Of a DNA stretch of 62,893 nt, positions 1-9,472 are shown piece after piece; position 1 is the first letter of the stretch; each line of letters starts with the position of its first letter. The translations under genes were made by a program, and so were the position numbers. The notes beneath the pieces are model-generated. The model was not told the DNA's origin. It saw only the letters and a list, made by a program, of their open reading frames with translations, and did not search any database. This stretch comes from a bacterium UBP11_UBA4055 (GTDB lineage: Bacteria > UBA4055): the NCBI GenBank assembly GCA_002382735.1, contig DFZN01000007.1, positions 1 through 62,893 of the forward strand, read 5' to 3'.

Positions 1-72
1 TTCAAGATATGTTGAGCTTACATCGCAAAGTGCAATATACGAAAATATGTAATAAATGTCAATATCGTAAAA

Positions 73-94
73 TGCACCTTGTGATTTAGGTGCA
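73..94. other. Inverted repeat downstream of the toxin-antitoxin pair
   Basis: TGCACCT (73-79) and AGGTGCA (88-94) form a 7-bp stem with an 8-nt loop. Read on the minus strand it is followed by TTTTACG, so it could be a weak terminator for the minus-strand toxin gene that ends at 130. The T-run is short. Nothing else is recognisable in bases 1-129. Confidence 0.3.
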
Positions 95-129
95 AAATTG
101 TAAAGTGGACTTGCTGATTTGTAGATTTT

Positions 130-534
130 CTATTTGGCAATATGTTCAAAAAAATCTGAAGGACTGATGATCTTTACTCCTTTAAATTCGGGAGCAGGAA
201 AATGCTTAAGATTTCCTGTAACGAGATATTGTGCGCCGGAACATACCGCCGCCTCAAGAAATTTCAAATCTTCTGCATCGGGAATTGATATATTCAAAGG
301 AAGAGGTGATGCATGTAAGCCGTTAGCCTTTATCTGCTCAATCAGGTCGGATATATTTTCGGGATCGATATGAAATTTCGGTCTGGAGATTACATTCAAA
401 TATTCTGTAATAATTCTGTAATCATAGATCAATTCAATATAACCGGAAGCTACCAGTCTGACTATAAAGCCCGGTATCCCGTCAGGATTTAAAAGTCCGG
501 AGATGAGAACATTTGTATCAAGAACTATCTTCAT
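130..534 (-). CDS. PIN-domain ribonuclease toxin of a toxin-antitoxin pair
   Basis: 134 aa, a full-length single PIN domain of the COG1569 type. PIN proteins are Mg-dependent RNases, and in this arrangement they are toxins held inactive by a cognate antitoxin. Acidic metal-site candidates are D6 (in VLDTNVL), E44, D86 and D89. The last motif reads VTGNLKHF, with N108 where many PIN proteins have Asp, which is common in this subfamily. The start ATG overlaps the stop of the upstream antitoxin by 4 bases (ATGA), so the two are translationally coupled. The RNA target cannot be read from sequence. Confidence 0.88.
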   Translation of the reverse strand: MKIVLDTNVLISGLLNPDGIPGFIVRLVASGYIELIYDYRIITEYLNVISRPKFHIDPENISDLIEQIKANGLHASPLPLNISIPDAEDLKFLEAAVCSGAQYLVTGNLKHFPAPEFKGVKIISPSDFFEHIAK

Positions 535-812
535 CGGTTTGCTCTTGCCGCTTTTATCTCAGCCTCGATCTGTTCCTCTGTCATTTTATTCAGGCCTCTT
601 TTCACAGATCCTTCCTGAATTGACATAACCGCCTGTTCCGCTTTCACTTTTCTTAAAATATCCAGAGATTTTTCATAATTTTCAGGATCGGTTGACAGCA
701 TTATAGCTACAGGCTTGCCGTTTAGAGTTATGGTTATCGTATTTTCGTCCGAAAGATCTTTCCATATATCTTTCGGTTTTGTCCTGAAATCTCTTACGCT
801 TACGAACTTCAT
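531..812 (-). CDS. Phd/YefM-type antitoxin
   Basis: 93 aa starting at the ATG at 812 (MKFVSVRDFRTKPKDIW), which has an AAGGAG ribosome site 8 nt upstream. The longer open frame up to 887 has no such signal. The N-terminus matches the Phd/YefM DNA-binding and dimerisation fold, including the typical LNGKPVAIML strand. The charged C-terminal helix would bind and neutralise the PIN toxin encoded immediately downstream. Antitoxins of this family normally repress their own operon as antitoxin or toxin-antitoxin complex; no operator was identified here. Confidence 0.82.
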   Translation of the reverse strand: MKFVSVRDFRTKPKDIWKDLSDENTITITLNGKPVAIMLSTDPENYEKSLDILRKVKAEQAVMSIQEGSVKRGLNKMTEEQIEAEIKAARANR

Positions 813-969
813 AGCTGACTCCTTTTTGTACTTTCTAATCCTAATATACCTAATTGTCACACGATTGTCAACAAATAAATATTCCATATTTACTCTTGCA
901 TAAATATAATTTCAGGCTTACAATTAGAGTGTAGTCGCAAATATTGTTATTAGATGTTGGAGTAAGAGG

Positions 970-1628
970 GTGAATGTCCTAAGCTATATGGTCATTTTAT
1001 CGGTAATATTATTGGCTGTGGGATGTTCGAAAGAAAACCCAAATATCCCGCTAAAGAAAGTTACACTGACTAAGCTCCATACTATTGAGGGATTTTTTGA
1101 TGAAGGGCAAGATTCATTGCTGTCTTTTTCAGTTTTCAACAGTATCTTTCATTACGGAACTGACAATTATTTATATCTCTACGATTACAACTCCGGATCG
1201 GTCAAGGTTTTTGACGATAAAGGAGAATTCAAGACGGGTTTCGCAAATAAAGGAAAAGGGCCCGAAGAAATCGAGAGCTTCAATACTTTATATACTTATA
1301 ACGACACGATATTCATAGTCGACAACCGAATAAAGATAAAGAAATTCAGCAGAGACGGCCGATTCATTGATATCAAAATCATCTCTCCCGAAGTTATGTC
1401 GCTCCCTCGGCATTGCTATCAGATAAACGATTCGACAATTATCGGACAGGTAACACAATTTATTCGGGAACCTGAGAAACTTATTCTTAAACTGACTCTT
1501 GTGGTCATGAATACTGATATGAATATACGCAAAAAGTGATTGATATTAAAGACCGTATATATCTTTTTGATCACGACGAGAATCTGATCGAAGTATATGA
1601 CTATAAAATAGAGTGGGCCGGGAAATGA
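970..1628 (+). pseudogene. Broken 6-bladed beta-propeller lipoprotein
   Basis: The GTG at 970 opens a frame of 189 aa with a lipoprotein signal (VILLAVGC, Cys19) and the first propeller blades (KGKGPEEIESF corresponds to GKGPGEF in the intact paralogues). It stops at 1539. In the +2 frame, overlapping that stop, a 30-residue tail continues from 1536 to 1628 (DRIYLFDHDENLIEVYDY) and matches the C-terminal blade of the paralogues at 4631 and 5748 (KIKIYEY). The middle third is therefore missing and the frame is shifted: an internal deletion of a roughly 365-aa gene. The 5' end is visibly homologous at nucleotide level to the gene at 4631. A truncated secreted product cannot be excluded. Confidence 0.72.
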
Positions 1629-1702
1629 ATATCGAATTGTGTTGTTTTTGAAGTGTAAAAGGATTACATTGTTTTATTTGATAAAAAAATCCGGGAAAAC
1701 CT

Positions 1703-4591
1703 ATGGTTCTTAGCTGGAATGAAATAAAGGAACGGGCGGCTCACTTTTCGGCGGAGTGGGCGGATGCTTTTAATGAGGATGCGGAGGCTAAGACTTTTCT
1801 GTTCGAGTTCTTTAATGTGTTCGGGATAAGTCAGCGGAAGGTTTCGAATTTTGAGCACAGGGTGAAGAAGCTTGACGACCATGACGGTTATATTGATCTT
1901 TTCTGGCCTCAGACTATTCTTGTGGAGATGAAGAGCCGCGGGAAGAGTCTCGATAAGGCTTATTCGCAGGCGAGGGAGTATTTGAAGGCCGTTAGAGAGT
2001 TCGAGCTTCCGAAATATATTCTCGTTTCCGACTTTGAGCATTTCAGACTGTATGATCTTGAGGATGATACGCTGACGGAGTTTAAGCTTGCCGAGCTTGT
2101 TCATAATGTTCAGCATTTCGGTTATCTGCTTGGCTATCAGAAGAAGATCTATAAGGAGCAGGATCCCGCGAATATCAGGGCGGCCGAGCTGATGGGTAAG
2201 ATCCACGACAGGCTTAAAGAGATCGGTTATACGGATCATCCTCTCGAAGTTTATCTTGTGCGTGTTTTGTTCTGCCTTTTCGCTGAGGACACTACGATAT
2301 TTGAGAAGGAGCAGTTTCAGGATTATATTGTTCAGAGGACTAATGTTGACGGGAGCGATCTTGCGGCTAAGCTTCAGGAACTTTTTCAGGTTCTGAATAC
2401 TCCGAATGAAAAGCGCTATAAGAATCTCGATGAGCAGCTCGCTGATTTTCCTTATGTGAACGGAAAGCTTTTTGAAGAACTTCTGCCTACTGCGAGCTTT
2501 GATTCCAAGATGAGACAAGCTCTGCTTGATTGTTGCAATATTGACTGGAGCAAGATCTCCCCCGCTATTTTCGGTTCGATGTTCCAAAGCGTGATGAATC
2601 CGAAAGAACGAAGAAATCTCGGTGCGCACTATACGAGTGAAAAGAACATTCTGAAGCTGATAAAACCGCTATTCATTGACGATCTTTGGGCTGAATTTGA
2701 GTCCGTTAAGCACAGCAAAAATAAATTGACTGAATTTCATAAAAAACTAAGCACGCTCAGATTCCTCGACCCTGCCTGCGGATGCGGGAACTTCCTTGTG
2801 ATCACATATAGAGAACTCCGTCTCCTTGAGATCGAAATATTAAGAATTTTGTACAAAACCGAGCAGGTTCTTGATGTCAGGGATATCATCTGGATAGATG
2901 TGGATCAGTTCTGCGGGATCGAGATAGAAGAGTTTCCGGCAAGGATCGCTGAAGTGGCAATGTGGCTGATCGACCACCAGATGAATATGCAGATCAGCAA
3001 TGAGTTCGGACAATATTTCGTAAGGCTTCCGCTCAAGAATTCCGCCACCATCGTCAACGGGAACGCATTGAGGATTGACTGGCAGAGCCTCCTGAATCCG
3101 GTCAACACTGTTGATATAGTCGCGAAACACGCGAATGTTTATATGGTATCAGAGCCGGAACCTATAGCCTACGGTACCGTAAATATTGAGGCGGAAACGG
3201 TCAAAGTCTATAAGGACAAGATGCCCGAATACGGATCAAAGGTCAGGTTCGATTACATATTGGGCAATCCGCCGTTTGTCGGGTATAAGCTACAGAATAA
3301 AAATCAAAAACTGGATCTGTCTATCGTGTATGAAAACATTAGCGGTTTATCAGTATTGGACTATGTCGCAGCATGGTACATTAAAGCTGCACAATACATC
3401 CATCAAACTAAAACCAAAGTTGCTTTTGTATCAACAAATTCCATTACTCAGGGTGAACAAGTTGGTATTCTCTGGAATTTATTATTAAACAAGTTAAATA
3501 CAAAAATTAATTTCGCATATAGAACTTTTAAATGGAAGAATGAAGCTAAAGGAAATGCCGCTGTCCATGTTGTAATAATAGGTTTCTCTTGCGAAGATAA
3601 CACAAATAAAATTATATATGAATATGATCAAACAAAAAAAACTGTTCATGAAATTAAAGCTAAAAATATTAATCCGTATTTGGTCGATTTTCGTGACATA
3701 TTTATAAAGAAAATATCAAAGCCCATACAAGATTATTCTCCGGTATTAAATTATGGCAGTGAGCCAAGAGAAGGTGGTTATTTAATATTATCTTCGGAAG
3801 AAAAAGAAAATATAACTAAAAACGAACCAAATATTGCAAAATATATCAAAAGATTTGTTAGTTCTGATGATTTTATTAATAAAATTCACAGGTATTGCTT
3901 TTGGTTTGTAAATGCAGATCCTTCAGATATAAAAAATTCTCCATTTATTATGAAAAGATTGTTATTAGTGAAAGAATTTAGAGAAAAAAGTTTACAGAAA
4001 CAAGCGAAAGCGTCTGCTTCGACACCTTCTCTCTTCACGAGTATAAGACAACCAAAAAGTAATTACTTGCTAATACCTATAGTGTCTTCTGAAAATAGAA
4101 AATACATCCCTATAGGTTATTTACAATCTGATTGCATTGCCAGCAATGCCTCTTTTACTTTGGAAAATGCAAATTTATTTCACTTTGGCATTATAACTTC
4201 TATCATGCATATGACTTGGGTAAAATCAATATGCGGTAGATTAGAGAGTAGATTTCGTTACTCAAACACTATTGTTTACAATAACTTCCCGTGGCCGGAG
4301 AATCCGACGAGAGTTCAACAGATCAACATTGAAAAAGCTGCCCAGAAGGTTCTTGATGCCCGAGCTTTATTTCCGGAAAATTCTCTCGCCGAACTTTATG
4401 ATCCCGTTTCTATGCCGTCAGAATTAGTTAAGGCACATAACGAGCTTGACAGAGTTGCCGATCTCGCCTACCGCCCTCAGCCTTTCGTAAGCGAGGCTAA
4501 CCGTATGGAGTTTCTGTTCGAGCTTTATGAGAAACACACCGCAGGATTGCTTCAGGCAGAAAAGAAGAAGAGAAGTAGAAAAACCATATAG
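1703..4591 (+). CDS. Single-chain type IIL (MmeI-like) restriction-modification enzyme
   Basis: 962 aa, about the size of MmeI (919 aa). Order of parts: an N-terminal PD-(D/E)xK nuclease (D65, then E75-x-K77 in ILVEMKSRG), a helical spacer, a gamma-class adenine-N6 methyltransferase with SAM motif I DPACGCGNF near 355 and catalytic NPPF near 522, a target-recognition region of about 560-860, and a C-terminal helical domain. In this family one polypeptide methylates one strand for protection and cleaves at a distance from unmethylated sites, so no separate HsdR/M/S is needed. GC drops from about 48% to about 22% between roughly 3290 and 4280, covering the end of the methyltransferase and the recognition domain, then recovers. 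The gene separates the broken propeller gene from its intact paralogues. Confidence 0.88.
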   Translation: MVLSWNEIKERAAHFSAEWADAFNEDAEAKTFLFEFFNVFGISQRKVSNFEHRVKKLDDHDGYIDLFWPQTILVEMKSRGKSLDKAYSQAREYLKAVREFELPKYILVSDFEHFRLYDLEDDTLTEFKLAELVHNVQHFGYLLGYQKKIYKEQDPANIRAAELMGKIHDRLKEIGYTDHPLEVYLVRVLFCLFAEDTTIFEKEQFQDYIVQRTNVDGSDLAAKLQELFQVLNTPNEKRYKNLDEQLADFPYVNGKLFEELLPTASFDSKMRQALLDCCNIDWSKISPAIFGSMFQSVMNPKERRNLGAHYTSEKNILKLIKPLFIDDLWAEFESVKHSKNKLTEFHKKLSTLRFLDPACGCGNFLVITYRELRLLEIEILRILYKTEQVLDVRDIIWIDVDQFCGIEIEEFPARIAEVAMWLIDHQMNMQISNEFGQYFVRLPLKNSATIVNGNALRIDWQSLLNPVNTVDIVAKHANVYMVSEPEPIAYGTVNIEAETVKVYKDKMPEYGSKVRFDYILGNPPFVGYKLQNKNQKLDLSIVYENISGLSVLDYVAAWYIKAAQYIHQTKTKVAFVSTNSITQGEQVGILWNLLLNKLNTKINFAYRTFKWKNEAKGNAAVHVVIIGFSCEDNTNKIIYEYDQTKKTVHEIKAKNINPYLVDFRDIFIKKISKPIQDYSPVLNYGSEPREGGYLILSSEEKENITKNEPNIAKYIKRFVSSDDFINKIHRYCFWFVNADPSDIKNSPFIMKRLLLVKEFREKSLQKQAKASASTPSLFTSIRQPKSNYLLIPIVSSENRKYIPIGYLQSDCIASNASFTLENANLFHFGIITSIMHMTWVKSICGRLESRFRYSNTIVYNNFPWPENPTRVQQINIEKAAQKVLDARALFPENSLAELYDPVSMPSELVKAHNELDRVADLAYRPQPFVSEANRMEFLFELYEKHTAGLLQAEKKKRSRKTI

Positions 4592-4630
4592 TAACAAACA
4601 AATTATCTGAAATTAGCATGGAGGAAAAGG

Positions 4631-5728
4631 ATGAAAGTTCTAAGGTATCTGGTAATTTTATCGGCAGTATTATTGTTGCTCAGCTGCACCAAGAAAGAAT
4701 CAACTTACGAAGTCAGTGAAGTAACCGGGATAAGAATAACACGAAACACGGGAGTGCCTGCTGACTCAACTTTCAGGATCGAGCTGAAAGAAGAAGGTTT
4801 CATTGACATGGAGAATGTTTCCGACACGATCAGATTTATCCAAAGTGCTTCGGATTTCGAGTTTGACTATCTTGGAAACCTTTTCATTTTGGACAGGGAC
4901 AAGCACCGAATCCATAAATACGATAAAGATCTCAAGTTCGTTAAAGCTTTCGGCAGGAACGGTAAAGGTCCCGGCGAATTCTGGCTTCCGGGGATGATGA
5001 ATACACGCAAAGATACTCTATTTTTATCAAACTGGACTAATCTCAAGATCATCAAATACGACCTTGACGGCAATTACATAAGCGACAAGACTTTAACTGA
5101 TCATTACAAATTTCCTTCTTATCCAAAAAAATTCGGTGCTAAATATATAAACCGTTCAACCTCCAACAAGACAGACGGCGATAATCAAATGGTTATGGTC
5201 AGTGATGTAACTCTTTACGATGAAAATTTCAATTTTGAAAAGAATCTTTATCAAATTGAGTATCCGTATAACAGAGATGTGGAGAACGACCCAACGGAAA
5301 AAGGCTATGCATCCGCTTTCTCCGACAGCCTTGTTTATGTTTCAGAGAACTCAAAGGACACCTACAAGATCAGTGTGCTTAACTCTCAGGGAGATCAGAT
5401 CAGAGAGATCAGGAGAAATTACATCAAAACCAAAGTGGATGAAAAAGAAGCTGAAGCTTTGCGCAAAAGCGGAGAAAAATACGGTATGAAATACAAGATT
5501 ATTTATAAAAATTCAATAAACTGGATGCTGACTGATAAGTACGGAAGATTGTGGGTGGCTGCCAATGATAACTCTGAAGATCAGTTAAAATTTGATATTT
5601 ATGAGAACGACATTTTACTTAACAGAATCGTTTTAAACATCGAAAAAGGTTACAGCCCTTATTTCGTCGGCGGTAAAATCGTAGGTATAAACAGGGAAAA
5701 TAACAATATTAAAATTTACGAGTATTAA
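4631..5728 (+). CDS. 6-bladed beta-propeller lipoprotein, copy 1
   Basis: 365 aa with a lipoprotein signal (LLLLSC, Cys19) and a GGAGG ribosome site just before the ATG. The body is an NHL/6-bladed beta-propeller with repeated strands such as FDYLGNLFILDRDKHRIHKYD and the FGRNGKGPGEF loop typical of the large FCB lipoprotein family. Such proteins are anchored in the envelope; their ligands are mostly unknown. It is followed after 19 bp by a paralogue at 5748. A 32-nt block (4744-4775) is identical in both genes inside otherwise diverged sequence, suggesting recent gene conversion or strong constraint. Confidence 0.8.
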   Translation: MKVLRYLVILSAVLLLLSCTKKESTYEVSEVTGIRITRNTGVPADSTFRIELKEEGFIDMENVSDTIRFIQSASDFEFDYLGNLFILDRDKHRIHKYDKDLKFVKAFGRNGKGPGEFWLPGMMNTRKDTLFLSNWTNLKIIKYDLDGNYISDKTLTDHYKFPSYPKKFGAKYINRSTSNKTDGDNQMVMVSDVTLYDENFNFEKNLYQIEYPYNRDVENDPTEKGYASAFSDSLVYVSENSKDTYKISVLNSQGDQIREIRRNYIKTKVDEKEAEALRKSGEKYGMKYKIIYKNSINWMLTDKYGRLWVAANDNSEDQLKFDIYENDILLNRIVLNIEKGYSPYFVGGKIVGINRENNNIKIYEY

Positions 5729-5747
5729 ATATGAACGGAGTGAGTGC

Positions 5748-6857
5748 ATGAAATTTTATATATTTGCCATTATATGCTCCTCGCTGCTGATAATGTCCGG
5801 ATGCACGAAAAAAGAATCGACCTACAAGCAGTACGACCTTAACGGGATCATGATAACGGAAAACACGGGAGTGCCTGCTGACTCAACTTTCAAAATTGAG
5901 TTAAGAGAAGTGGCTTATATTGACAATGGTGCCGAAACCGATCCTGAAAGATATTTTAATCAGCCTACGATCGTGGATTTTGATGAGGCGGGAAATATTT
6001 ATATATTTGACCGTACAAAATACAAGGTGTTTAAATACGATCCAAAAGGCAGTTTTATAAAATCCTACGGACAGCAGGGTCAAGGCCCCGGCGAGTTCAT
6101 TCAGCCCGGAGCGATGGTAGTAAGAAAAGATACCTTGTACATAACTGAGATAAGGAGCTACAAGATATCTAAATTCAGTTTAGATGGTGAGTTTTTGGGA
6201 GATAAAAAATATCCTGATATTCATAACTTTCCGATGCTCCCTTCAAAATTCGGCGAAAACTACATTACTATTTTCGGTGCAACAAAAAACATTGTTACGG
6301 ATGAAGGCAAACAAACTAGTATTAAAGAAACTTCTTTATATGATCACAGCTTCGATTTCATAAAGAATCTTCATATCCTTGAATATGAACCTCCTGCAAA
6401 GGATGTAGAGTTCGATCCAACAGAGAAAGGAATACAAGCTGCCGCATCTGATATAAATGCCTATGTTTATGAGCATTCAAAAACTCAGTATAAAATAGAT
6501 GTTTACGATATTGACGGAAATAAAGTTAGAGAGATCAGAAAATATTATTCAAGAATAAAAACACCTTTAGATTTCCATAAAAAATATGAGGAAATCTGGG
6601 CAAAACAGGGTAGGAAGTATAAATCTGAATTCAGGAACTCTATTTATATACTTCGAACAGACAAATATAACAGATTGTGGGTATCGGGACCTACAAACAA
6701 AGAAGAAGAAGGTTTCTATTATGATATCTTCGAAAACGATATTTTCATTAATCGAGTTAAGCCGGAAATGGAAGAAGGATATGGGTTGTTATTTGTAGCT
6801 GATAAGGTTATCGGTTATAATTCGAATGAAAATAAAATAAAGATCTATGAATATTAG
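5748..6857 (+). CDS. 6-bladed beta-propeller lipoprotein, copy 2
   Basis: 369 aa with a lipoprotein signal (LLIMSGC, Cys19) and GGAG 8 nt upstream of the start. It is homologous end to end with the gene at 4631: same post-lipobox KKEST, same ENTGVPADSTF, same GQGPGEF loop, same KIYEY terminus. Tandem paralogues of this type are common in FCB genomes. It is probably co-transcribed with the upstream copy and with the methyltransferase gene that starts 7 bp downstream. No enzymatic motif is visible; a binding or scaffold role at the membrane surface is inference only. Confidence 0.8.
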   Translation: MKFYIFAIICSSLLIMSGCTKKESTYKQYDLNGIMITENTGVPADSTFKIELREVAYIDNGAETDPERYFNQPTIVDFDEAGNIYIFDRTKYKVFKYDPKGSFIKSYGQQGQGPGEFIQPGAMVVRKDTLYITEIRSYKISKFSLDGEFLGDKKYPDIHNFPMLPSKFGENYITIFGATKNIVTDEGKQTSIKETSLYDHSFDFIKNLHILEYEPPAKDVEFDPTEKGIQAAASDINAYVYEHSKTQYKIDVYDIDGNKVREIRKYYSRIKTPLDFHKKYEEIWAKQGRKYKSEFRNSIYILRTDKYNRLWVSGPTNKEEEGFYYDIFENDIFINRVKPEMEEGYGLLFVADKVIGYNSNENKIKIYEY

Positions 6858-6864
6858 GAGTTAA

Positions 6865-8022
6865 ATGTTCTCAACGGTAAAAAATAATTACGAGTTCTAC
6901 AAAAAGCAGTACTTCCGCGGCGATGACATCTACTGCCCGTTCTGCTCGGGATTCTACAAAGCCGAAAAATACAAACTCACCAGAGAACTGAGCAGTTTAT
7001 GCCCCGTCTGCGGTTCGACGATCGAAGAAAGAACGATACTGTTATTCCTGCAGGCGAAGACGGAATTTCTTTCCGGGGAGCTTAAAGTACTTACCGTCAC
7101 CGAGCCGGGAAGGATAAGCGAATATTTCGGGAATTTTCCGGGCGCAGAGGTCAAGATATACAACGAAACGGGCGATTTCACCATTCGGGACAACACGCTA
7201 AAGAACAAATATGAAAGCGGCAGTTTCGACCTCATCGTCTGCAATTATATTCTGGAAAAGCTGCCTGACTACATAAGCGTACTGAAAGAACTCAAAAGAA
7301 TTCTCAAGCCTGACGGACTTATGATGCTCCAGGCTAATATCGACCCTGCAAAGGACAAAACCGCAGAGTATCCGATAACGAGCTACAAAGACAGGATGTC
7401 CATGTACGGAATAGCCGGAAACCACAGAAGGTTCGGCAGCGATTATGCGGAACTTATACGCTCGCAGGGCATCAAGGTCTCCCGCCTGAAATTCACTGAG
7501 GGGTTCGATCTTCTGCCGGGCCTGACTTTTGACATGAACGAAGTGATCTGCCTTGCGCATATTTCCGACACGCCTTATTTGTCGGATAACATGGATGAGG
7601 TCGAGAAAGAACTTAAAGAGCAGAAGTCTAACGCGGGCGGAAGTAGAATATCGGCGTTCATCTATACGGCATTGTTTATTATTCCCGATGTATTGCGCAG
7701 ATCTTTAATGTCCTTATTCGGCAGGCTCAGCGAAAGGGAGGAGAACAAGGGCACGATCTTGTATATGCTCTACATTATTCTGTTCGGGGAATTTTTCTAC
7801 TGGACTGGATTGTTTCTGCATATTTTCTTCAGCAGCATTTCTCAGGAATTTTGGTTCGTGGGTCTCTTTTTCCTATTCACTTTCGGTCTTGGCGGAGCCG
7901 TAACACTGGTCGGTTATGTGTTCTTGAACGACCGGGCGGGTTTTATCAAAAAATCCATAATGGCGCTGATCACGGCGGCGACCATCTGGTTCCCTCTCGT
8001 CAGCGGATTATTCGCGATGTAA
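6865..8022 (+). CDS. Membrane-anchored class I methyltransferase with zinc-ribbon N-terminus
   Basis: 385 aa. Two CxxC pairs near the N-terminus (CPFC and CPVCG) form a probable zinc ribbon, as in some glycan- or tRNA-modifying methyltransferases. Residues about 60-220 are a SAM-dependent methyltransferase fold: FDLIVCNYILEKLPDYISVLKELKRILKPDGLMML is the motif IV to motif V region. After a charged linker, about 290-385 contains three to four hydrophobic segments, so the enzyme is tethered to the membrane. The substrate is unknown. SD GGAG precedes the ATG. The last four codons plus the terminator are duplicated 1465 bp downstream, on the far side of the serpin gene. Confidence 0.7.
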   Translation: MFSTVKNNYEFYKKQYFRGDDIYCPFCSGFYKAEKYKLTRELSSLCPVCGSTIEERTILLFLQAKTEFLSGELKVLTVTEPGRISEYFGNFPGAEVKIYNETGDFTIRDNTLKNKYESGSFDLIVCNYILEKLPDYISVLKELKRILKPDGLMMLQANIDPAKDKTAEYPITSYKDRMSMYGIAGNHRRFGSDYAELIRSQGIKVSRLKFTEGFDLLPGLTFDMNEVICLAHISDTPYLSDNMDEVEKELKEQKSNAGGSRISAFIYTALFIIPDVLRRSLMSLFGRLSEREENKGTILYMLYIILFGEFFYWTGLFLHIFFSSISQEFWFVGLFFLFTFGLGGAVTLVGYVFLNDRAGFIKKSIMALITAATIWFPLVSGLFAM

Positions 8023-8053
8023 AAAAGGCAGGAAAAACTATCCTGCCTTTTTT
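8008..8053 (+). repeat. 46-bp direct repeat, left copy
   Basis: Bases 8008-8053 are identical to 9473-9518. The unit holds the last four codons of the methyltransferase gene (8011-8022) and its whole terminator. Weaker similarity (GTCAG-CGG against GTCAGACGG) extends about 9 bases further left. The two copies bracket the serpin gene. Confidence 0.9.
8021..8053. terminator. Intrinsic terminator after the methyltransferase gene
   Basis: A 13-bp stem (8021-8033 with 8041-8053) around a 7-nt loop. The GC core is GGCAGGA/TCCTGCC, flanked by A6 and T6, so it can work in both directions. It overlaps the stop codon of the gene ending at 8022. Confidence 0.85.
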
Positions 8054-8150
8054 CATAATACTGAACTTTTATTTTTCTTGTTTCACCAATTTGTATTGAT
8101 TATATTACTAACTGACAAATACAGTAAAATTATTCGAACGGAGGTGTAAA

Positions 8151-9449
8151 GTGAAGAAGTTTATGTTTTTATTAATAGGATTTCTTGTTCTATTAAGCTG
8201 CACAAAAGACGACGATCCGATAAGCCCGAACGATCCGCCGCCTGACGAGACCATCACTGCGCAAAATATTTTCGATTTCCGCAACGCGAACCTGAATTTC
8301 TCGCACAAGATCTTCAAGGAGATCGTTGATCAGGTTACAGCTGACCAGAACATCATGATCTCCCCGACCTCGATCTCAATCGCATTGTCGATGCTTAACA
8401 ACGGTGCCGCGAACAACACCAAGTACGAGATAAAGACCGTACTCGAATATCAGGATGTTCCGGATTATTGTATCAATAATCTTTTTCTTGGACTAGCCCA
8501 GAAACTTGACAGCCTTAACACGATAATCGACCTTGATCTTGCCAATTCAGCCTGGTTTGACGATGATTTTCCCATCAGAGAGACCTATGTTGAACTGACA
8601 AAAGATTATTTTGACGCGGATATCCGGAACCTCGACCTCGACATAAATGCATCGATAGATACAATAAATGCTTGGGTTTCAAACAAGACGGACGGGAAAA
8701 TTGAGGATATTCTGGATTATTCTGCCGTTGGTGCGGAGTTCTTTCTAATAAACGCCATAAATTTTCAGGGTTTATGGAAATTCCCTTTCGATGCCGATGA
8801 AACAGAAAACAGAGCTTTTTATAACGAGGACGGTACAAATCAGTCTGTACTCACAATGTGCGATAATGGTGTAAGTGCAGAAGCCCCTTCAAAGAAATTC
8901 AAATATCTATACACTGACAATTTTAAAGCGGTAAAAATGCCTTATGTAAATCCCGTTCTAAGAGAAACAGGCAAAGATGTTTCAATGTATGTTTTCGTAC
9001 CTACAGACGACCTTAAAACTTTTATCGAAACTGAATTGACTACTGAGAACTGGAACAGTTGGATGGGATCGTTTGTCACATTCGCGGAAGCATTCCCCAC
9101 ATACGAATCTGGGTTCAATTTTTCCATGCCTAAGTTCAAATTCGGTTTCGAGTCTAACCTTATACCAATACTACAGGCTCTCGGCATGACAGATGCTTTT
9201 GTAGGAGGTATTGCCGATTTTTCCGGAATGACAGAAGCATGGCAGTCTTTATTCATAGGTCTGGTAAAGCACAAATCTTTCATAGATGTGAATGAAATGG
9301 GCACTTCGGCGGCAGCTGTCACAATTATCGGAGGATATGAGGGGGTTGATGATTCTTTTCTGGTGAACAAGCCATTCTTCTTCGCTATAAGGGACGATCT
9401 GACCGGAACAATACTCTTCATGGGTCAGGTTTACTATCCGCAGTATTGA
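8151..9449 (+). CDS. Serpin-family protease inhibitor, lipoprotein
   Basis: 432 aa from a GTG start with GGAGGT 4 nt upstream. A lipoprotein signal (LVLLSC) anchors it in the envelope. The serpin fold is covered from the start (IMISPTSISIALSMLNNGA) to the C-terminal NKPFFFAIRDDLTGTILFMGQV signature. The reactive-centre hinge reads EMGTSAAAVT, small residues at P14-P10, as needed for loop insertion in an inhibitory serpin; P9-P8 (V,T) are less ideal. By counting from the hinge, P1 falls near the Gly-Val after GGYE, but this is uncertain. Bacterial serpins are suicide inhibitors of serine or cysteine proteases. The gene lies between two copies of a 46-bp repeat. Confidence 0.92.
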   Translation: MKKFMFLLIGFLVLLSCTKDDDPISPNDPPPDETITAQNIFDFRNANLNFSHKIFKEIVDQVTADQNIMISPTSISIALSMLNNGAANNTKYEIKTVLEYQDVPDYCINNLFLGLAQKLDSLNTIIDLDLANSAWFDDDFPIRETYVELTKDYFDADIRNLDLDINASIDTINAWVSNKTDGKIEDILDYSAVGAEFFLINAINFQGLWKFPFDADETENRAFYNEDGTNQSVLTMCDNGVSAEAPSKKFKYLYTDNFKAVKMPYVNPVLRETGKDVSMYVFVPTDDLKTFIETELTTENWNSWMGSFVTFAEAFPTYESGFNFSMPKFKFGFESNLIPILQALGMTDAFVGGIADFSGMTEAWQSLFIGLVKHKSFIDVNEMGTSAAAVTIIGGYEGVDDSFLVNKPFFFAIRDDLTGTILFMGQVYYPQY

Positions 9450-9472
9450 AACTTGGGGAATGTCAGACGGTT

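Noticed and set aside
1664..2629. 321-aa open frame opposite the MmeI-like gene
   Set aside because: It overlaps the nuclease and spacer domains of a clear gene, and shows no domain features.
1703..4591. A lone orphan methyltransferase instead of a restriction enzyme
   Set aside because: The N-terminal D65...E75-x-K77 nuclease motif and MmeI-like length argue for a combined restriction-modification protein.
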